64,000 nt of DNA from Marinobacterium lutimaris (lineage in GTDB: Bacteria; Pseudomonadota; Gammaproteobacteria; Pseudomonadales; Balneatricaceae). A program made the translations under genes and the position numbers. Below the pieces are notes generated by a model. It ran no database searches. It was not told where the DNA came from and worked only from the letters and a program-made list of their open reading frames with translations. Where the stretch lies: positions 744,001 through 808,000 of the forward strand of contig NZ_FNVQ01000001.1 of the NCBI RefSeq assembly GCF_900108065.1, written 5' to 3'. Below are positions 59,440 to 64,000 of this stretch, one piece after another. The stretch's first letter is position 1. Every line of letters starts with the position of its first letter.

Positions 59440-60840
59440 ATGAGTACACACGAGCTTCAGCGTTGGCGCCATCGGTTGGAATCAGAGAAAGGGACGCCTG
59501 CTTATCGCCTGATTGCCGATCTGATAGAAGAAGACGTCGATAGCGGTCGTCTTCAAGCAAGGGACCGGCTGCCCACCCTGCGTGATCTGGCCTCGGCAGT
59601 CGGTATCAACTACACCACGGCGGCGCGAGCCTACAACGAAGCTCGGGCACGGGGATTGATCGACTCTCATCCCGGCTCTGGCACCTTTGTGAAGGGAAGG
59701 ACAGTTAGCGTTCAGCCCAGCCGAGGTGACTATGAGATGACCATGAACCTGATGATCGAGCCGTCGATTCCGACGCTGGTGGAGCAGGTGCGTGACAGCG
59801 CGATTTCGGTGATGGCGCAACATGATCTGTACTCCATGCTGCGCTATCAGGCGTTTGGCGGCTCTCCACGTTCGAAAGAGGCGGCGCTTAAATGGCTGGA
59901 TCAGCGACTGAGTCGTGCGGTGCCTGAGCAGGTGCTGGTCTGCCCCGGTATTCACAGCGCGCTGGTGGGGCTACTCACTAAACTGGTCGATCCCGGTAAG
60001 CTGGTATGCGTCGAAAGCCTGGCCTATCCCGGCATTAAAGCGATCGCGGCGCAGCTGGGGCTGACCCTGCACTCACTGGAGCGCGATGCCGATGGCCCGC
60101 TGGTGCGCCCGTTTGAGGAGGTGTGCAAGCAGGGTAACGTCGCCGTGCTGTATCTGAACCCGACCATTCAAAACCCGACCACCACGACGATTCCTCAGAG
60201 CCGCCGCGAGGCGCTGGCAGATGTGGCGCTGCGCTACAGCATTCCGATCATTGAAGATGATGCCTATACCTTGCTGAGCGAAGAACCGGTGACCCCGATC
60301 GCCGATCTGGCGCCGGAGCTGACCTACTACATCATGGGTACGGCGAAGTGCTTTGGGCCTGGGCTGCGCTCTGCGTTTGTGCATGCACCTTCGCGCCGTC
60401 AGGCGCAGCGCTTTGCCGGCGCCATGCGCGCGCTCTATGTGATGTCGAGCCCGCTGGTGGATGAGCTGGTGAGCAGCTGGATTCTGGATGGTACCGCGGA
60501 GGCGATGCGCAAGGCGATCCGCAACGAAGCGATCGCACGGCTGAAACTGGCCGAACAATACCTGGGGCGCCAGCGTATCGCCTCGGCCAAAGGGGCCTTT
60601 CATCTCTGGCTGAAACTGCCGAAGGCATCGAACTGGAACCCCTCGGAACTGGCCGTTCAATTGCGGGGTCACGGCGTCAGTGCGGTATCGAGCGCAGCAT
60701 TCAGCACCGATAACAACCCGCCGGACGCACTGCGGCTATGCTTTGGTGGTCCGATCAGTCGCGACATATGGGAAGAGGGGCTACAGCATGTGGCCGACCT
60801 TATCGATCAGCCCGCCTACCTGTCATCACTGACAACCTGA
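59440..60840 (+). CDS. MocR-family regulator (GntR HTH plus aminotransferase-like domain)
   Basis: This 466-residue protein has an N-terminal GntR winged helix ([66 protein letters not shown]) and a fold-type I aminotransferase-like domain with the PLP lysine Lys303 in [11 protein letters not shown] and [10 protein letters not shown] upstream. MocR proteins sense PLP or amino-compound ligands. It is divergent from nitB and shares repeated motifs with its promoter, so it probably regulates the Nit1C operon. thyA starts 13 bases after its stop. Confidence 0.9.
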   Translation: MSTHELQRWRHRLESEKGTPAYRLIADLIEEDVDSGRLQARDRLPTLRDLASAVGINYTTAARAYNEARARGLIDSHPGSGTFVKGRTVSVQPSRGDYEMTMNLMIEPSIPTLVEQVRDSAISVMAQHDLYSMLRYQAFGGSPRSKEAALKWLDQRLSRAVPEQVLVCPGIHSALVGLLTKLVDPGKLVCVESLAYPGIKAIAAQLGLTLHSLERDADGPLVRPFEEVCKQGNVAVLYLNPTIQNPTTTTIPQSRREALADVALRYSIPIIEDDAYTLLSEEPVTPIADLAPELTYYIMGTAKCFGPGLRSAFVHAPSRRQAQRFAGAMRALYVMSSPLVDELVSSWILDGTAEAMRKAIRNEAIARLKLAEQYLGRQRIASAKGAFHLWLKLPKASNWNPSELAVQLRGHGVSAVSSAAFSTDNNPPDALRLCFGGPISRDIWEEGLQHVADLIDQPAYLSSLTT

Positions 60841-60853
60841 ACCGGAGCGCCTG

Positions 60854-61705
60854 ATGAAACAGTACCTGGATTTATGTCGACGCATCATCGATGAAGGCGA
60901 ATGGGTGACCAATCAGCGCACCGGCAAGCGCTGTCTGACACTGATTAACGCGGATCTCAGCTATAACGTAGCCGCCAATGAGCTGCCGCTGATCACGACC
61001 CGTAAAAGCTACTGGAAAGCGGCCATCGCAGAGCTGCTCGGTTATATCCGCGGTTATGACAATGCCGCCGACTTTCGCAAGCTGGGTACCAAAACCTGGG
61101 ATGCCAATTCCAACGAGAATGCCGACTGGCTGGCGAACCCCTGCCGTAAAGGGGCGGACGATATGGGGCGGGTTTATGGTGTTCAGGGGCGTCACTGGCG
61201 CACGCCTGAGGGAAAAGAGGTCGACCAGCTGGCCAAGCTGGTAGGTAATCTGAAACGGGGCATAGACGACCGTGGCGAGATCCTGAGCTTCTATAACCCC
61301 GGTGAGTTTCATCTCGGTTGCCTGCGACCCTGCATGCACACCCATACCTTCTCGCTACTCGGCGACACGCTTTATCTGACCTCCTATCAGCGCTCCTGCG
61401 ATGTGCCGCTGGGTCTGAACTTCAATCAGGTGCAGGTGTTTGCGCTGTTGCGACTGATCGCGCAGATCACCGGCCATAAGCCGGGTACCGCCTTTCACAA
61501 GATCGTCAATGCGCATATCTATGAGGACCAGCTGGAGTTGCTGCGCGATGTGCAGCTCAAACGGGAACCCTTCCCGCTACCCAGCCTCGAGATCAATCCG
61601 GATATCCGCACCCTGGATGATCTCGAAAACTGGGTCACCCTCGACGATTTCAAGGTCGAGGGTTACCAGAGTCATCCGCCGATCGCTTATCCGTTTTCGG
61701 TTTAA
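60854..61705 (+). CDS. thyA: Thymidylate synthase
   Basis: This 283-residue enzyme methylates dUMP to dTMP using methylenetetrahydrofolate. Catalytic Cys160 ([10 protein letters not shown]), the phosphate-binding [16 protein letters not shown] and the C-terminal [12 protein letters not shown] are present. The sequence is of the 280-residue type found in some marine gammaproteobacteria. It is only 13 bases from the MocR gene, an uncommon linkage, and convergent with the oxidase operon. Confidence 0.94.
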   Translation: MKQYLDLCRRIIDEGEWVTNQRTGKRCLTLINADLSYNVAANELPLITTRKSYWKAAIAELLGYIRGYDNAADFRKLGTKTWDANSNENADWLANPCRKGADDMGRVYGVQGRHWRTPEGKEVDQLAKLVGNLKRGIDDRGEILSFYNPGEFHLGCLRPCMHTHTFSLLGDTLYLTSYQRSCDVPLGLNFNQVQVFALLRLIAQITGHKPGTAFHKIVNAHIYEDQLELLRDVQLKREPFPLPSLEINPDIRTLDDLENWVTLDDFKVEGYQSHPPIAYPFSV

Positions 61706-61708
61706 ACC

Positions 61709-61825
61709 TCAGGCCGAAGGGATCAGGGCCCGCAGTATCAGTGCCGCCAGATAGGTGACACTGACACTGGCGCTCCAGATCGCAACCAGCCACAGCAGTT
61801 GATGCAGGTTTTTTGATTTCAGCAT
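61709..61825 (-). CDS. Small membrane protein of the bd-type oxidase operon (DUF2474-like)
   Basis: This 38-residue protein (MLKSKNLHQLLWLVAIWSAS...ILRALIPSA) is a single transmembrane helix. Its pattern, Trp-Leu-Val-x-Ile-Trp in the first half, resembles DUF2474 or CydX-like subunits. It starts 13 bases after the cioB stop in the same direction, so it is probably a stabilising subunit of the oxidase. Confidence 0.8.
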   Translation of the reverse strand: MLKSKNLHQLLWLVAIWSASVSVTYLAALILRALIPSA

Positions 61826-61838
61826 GCAGTAATACCCA

Positions 61839-62864
61839 TCAGTGATACGCGTCTTCAGCGCTCACCTTGCCGCGGAACACATAATAGGACCAGGCGCTGT
61901 ACATCAGGATGATCGGGATGATCACCAGCGCGCCGACCAGCGCAAATCCCTGGCTGGCAACGGGGGAGGAGGCTTCCCATATGTCGATGCCCGGAGGCCA
62001 GAAATTGAGGGCGGGTGGAATCACGTTGGGCCACAGGCTGATACCAAGACCGATAAACCCAAGCATCACCACCACCAGCGTCATCAGGAAGGGCGTCGCT
62101 TCGCCCTGTTTCACCGAGCACAGCAGCCACACGCAGGCGAGCAGCGTCACAATCGGCAGCGGCGCTAGCCAGTAGAGGTTGGGCAGACTAAACCAGCGCT
62201 CGGCGATTGCCGGATGTCCCAGCGGCGTCCAGATCGACACCACCAGCATAAACACCAGCAACATGATGACCAGCGGGTAGGTCAGGCGACGCATCAGGCT
62301 CTGCAACAGGCCGTCGGTTTTCATGATCAGCCAGGTACTGCCCAGCAGTGCATAGGTTGCCGATAGTGCGACACCGCAAAACAGCGAGAATGGGCTGATC
62401 CAGTCCCAGGCGGTGCCGGCAAACTGCCCATCCACAACGCGGATACCGTTGAGGTAACTACCGAGGGTGACCCCCTGAGAAAAGCTCGCCAGCAGGGAGC
62501 CGGCAAAAAACGCCTTGTTCCACAGATGGCGGCTGGCGTCGCTGGATTTAGCCCGCGCCTCAAACGCCACGCCGCGCAGTATCAGGCCGATCAACATAAA
62601 CACAATGGGAAGATAGAGGGCGCTGAGCACCACCGCATAGGCCAGCGGGAACGCCGCCATCAATGCCGCGCCTCCCAGTACCAGCCAGGTTTCGTTGCCA
62701 TCCCAGATGGGTGCCACGCTCGCCATCATGCGATCGCGATCTTTTTCGCCGTTAACAAAGGGGAAGAGTAGCCCCACGCCCAGGTCAAAGCCGTCGGCGA
62801 TGACGTAGAGCATGACACCGACGAGGATGATGACGGCCCAGATAGCCGCAGTATCGATACCCAT
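61839..62864 (-). CDS. cioB: Cyanide-insensitive bd-type quinol oxidase, subunit II
   Basis: This 341-residue membrane protein has about nine hydrophobic helices and the CydB/CioB N-terminus AAIWAVIILVGVMLYVIADGFDLGVGLLFPF, then DGNETWLVLGGAALMAAFPLAYAV and FFAGSLLASFSQGVTLGSYLNGI. It forms the oxidase with subunit I, whose stop codon is two bases from its start. The CIO type is inferred from the short Q-loop of subunit I and the DUF2474-like partner. Confidence 0.9.
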   Translation of the reverse strand: MGIDTAAIWAVIILVGVMLYVIADGFDLGVGLLFPFVNGEKDRDRMMASVAPIWDGNETWLVLGGAALMAAFPLAYAVVLSALYLPIVFMLIGLILRGVAFEARAKSSDASRHLWNKAFFAGSLLASFSQGVTLGSYLNGIRVVDGQFAGTAWDWISPFSLFCGVALSATYALLGSTWLIMKTDGLLQSLMRRLTYPLVIMLLVFMLVVSIWTPLGHPAIAERWFSLPNLYWLAPLPIVTLLACVWLLCSVKQGEATPFLMTLVVVMLGFIGLGISLWPNVIPPALNFWPPGIDIWEASSPVASQGFALVGALVIIPIILMYSAWSYYVFRGKVSAEDAYH

Positions 62865-62866
62865 GG

Positions 62867-64000
62867 TTATTCTCCTTGCTCTGTGTTGGAAAGCGGCGCT
62901 TGGCGTACAGTCGACAGGGTGGTCTCAATGTTGTGATCCGGCCCTTGAGCGATCAGGCGCAGCATGTAACGAATGCCGGTACCAAAAATCAGCCCATAGA
63001 CAATCACAAACAGCACCAGTGAGATTGTCAGCTCAAGCGCCTGATGGGGGCTTGCCGCATCCGCGGTTTTCAGCAGCCCATAAACCACCCAGGGTTGACG
63101 CCCCAGCTCCGTGGTAAACCAGCCGGCCAGCAGCGCAATCAGCCCCGTCGGCCCCATCAGCAGGGCAAAACGCAACAGTCTGCGGTTGCTAAACAGTGTC
63201 CGTCGCCACCAGGCCCAGACACCCCAAACACCCAGCAGCAGCATCAGCGTGCCAAGGCCCACCATGACGCGGAACGACCAGAACACAGCGGTAGCATTGG
63301 GGCGCTCGTCAGCGGGAAACTCCGATAACCCTTTGAAGGTTCCATCCCAGCTGTGGGTGAGGATCAAACTACCAAGATGCGGAATGCCGAAGGCAAAGTG
63401 AGTGGTTTCCGCCTCGTTATCCGGCCAGCCAAACAACAGTAGCGGTACCCCTTCGCCTGCGGACTCATTGCGCCAGTGCCCCTCCATGGCCGCCACCTTG
63501 GCGGGCTGGTGCTCCAGCGTATTGATACCGTGCGCATCGCCGGCGATGATCTGCAGTGGCGTAACAACCATCAGCATGCCGATCGCCATCATCAGCATGG
63601 TGCGAATCGCAGCGCTATCCCGTCCTTTCAACAGATGCCAGGCGGCACTCGCGCCCACCATCAAAGCGGTGCTAAGAAACGCCGCAAGGCCCATGTGCAC
63701 CAGGCGATAGGGGAAGGAGGGGTTGAAGATGATTGCCAACCAATCGGTGGGGATCACTTTGCCATCCACAATCTCGTAGCCGGCCGGTGTCTGCATCCAG
63801 GAGTTGGACGCGAGAATCCATGTTGCGGAGATCAGCGTGCCAATGGCGACCATAAGGGTGGCGAAAAAGTGCAGCTTTTCGCCCACTTTACTCCAGCCAA
63901 ACAGCATGACGCCGAGAAAGCCCGCTTCCAGAAAGAAAGCGGTGAGCACTTCATAGGTCAGCAATGGGCCGGTAATGCTACCGGCAAAGGCGGAGAATCC
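62867..64000 (-). CDS. cioA: Cyanide-insensitive bd-type quinol oxidase, subunit I (partial, cut by window edge)
   Basis: The reverse strand encodes the C-terminal 377 residues of subunit I, open at the right edge. Landmarks are FAGSITGPLLTYEVLTAFFLEAGFLGVMLFGWSKVG, VHMGLAAFLSTALMVGASAAWH and QPAKVAAMEGHW. The segment between that last block and FWSFRVMVG is about 65 residues, about half the length in E. coli CydA, so this is the short Q-loop form that includes the cyanide-insensitive oxidases. It reduces oxygen with quinol and can support respiration in cyanide, which fits the neighbouring Nit1C cluster. Confidence 0.9.
   Translation of the reverse strand, partial: GFSAFAGSITGPLLTYEVLTAFFLEAGFLGVMLFGWSKVGEKLHFFATLMVAIGTLISATWILASNSWMQTPAGYEIVDGKVIPTDWLAIIFNPSFPYRLVHMGLAAFLSTALMVGASAAWHLLKGRDSAAIRTMLMMAIGMLMVVTPLQIIAGDAHGINTLEHQPAKVAAMEGHWRNESAGEGVPLLLFGWPDNEAETTHFAFGIPHLGSLILTHSWDGTFKGLSEFPADERPNATAVFWSFRVMVGLGTLMLLLGVWGVWAWWRRTLFSNRRLLRFALLMGPTGLIALLAGWFTTELGRQPWVVYGLLKTADAASPHQALELTISLVLFVIVYGLIFGTGIRYMLRLIAQGPDHNIETTLSTVRQAPLSNTEQGE

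Overview
The window reads as chromosomal DNA of a marine-type gammaproteobacterium, most likely of the Oceanospirillales/Marinobacterium kind. That placement is inference from gene content: E. coli-like ttdAB, ilvY-ilvC, nikR and modF; an Arg32-type EF-P with EarP; three TRAP/ABC uptake systems; Ni-SOD; a chromosomal integron cassette remnant; and a cyanide-insensitive oxidase. No rRNA, tRNA, CRISPR array or intact insertion sequence was recognised.

Layout. 1-5.5 kb: LysR regulator (cut by the edge), divergent ttdAB (L-tartrate/fumarate-type dehydratase) and a TAXI-type TRAP transporter. 5.9-7.0 kb: AzlCD amino-acid exporter. 7.3-16.9 kb: an unassigned catabolic island made of a DapA-family lyase, a PuuC-like aldehyde dehydrogenase, a PuuB-like FAD amine oxidoreductase, a DctPQM TRAP transporter and two regulators. 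The same 15-bp palindrome lies upstream of both its transcription units. 17-24.5 kb: miscellaneous genes (truncated LysR, LysE exporter, GlxA-like regulator, TRIC channel, SDR, unknown protein, Bcr/CflA pump with divergent LysR, HNH protein). 24.5-29.2 kb: a nuclease-helicase fusion, an Abi_2 (HEPN) protein and a core MetE-like methyltransferase with a MetR-type site.

29.4-36.7 kb is a nickel region: nikABCDE, a perfect NikR operator, nikR, an unknown helical protein, Ni-superoxide dismutase (sodN) and its maturation peptidase (sodX). 36.7-42.8 kb is core genome: ilvY/ilvC, modF, and earP-efp. 42.9-44.45 kb holds three same-strand cassette genes, each followed by an integron attC site, with no integrase; an isolated LexA box follows at 44.73 kb. 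45.2-49.9 kb: a DCC-family protein and sbcDC.

50.2-64 kb is the most interesting part. A complete Nit1C cluster (nitBCDEFGH: nitrogen-starvation protein, Nit6803-type nitrilase, radical SAM, GNAT, AIR-synthase-like, small protein, flavoprotein) is followed without a break by an LnmK-like hotdog protein and a methylmalonyl-CoA mutase. A divergent MocR-type regulator sits at its head, with repeated ATGCAATCAAT motifs in the shared intergenic region. thyA and a cyanide-insensitive bd-type oxidase operon (cioAB plus a DUF2474-like small protein) follow. Together these suggest a nitrile/cyanide-linked nitrogen island with an acyl-CoA branch that, as far as I know, has not been explained.
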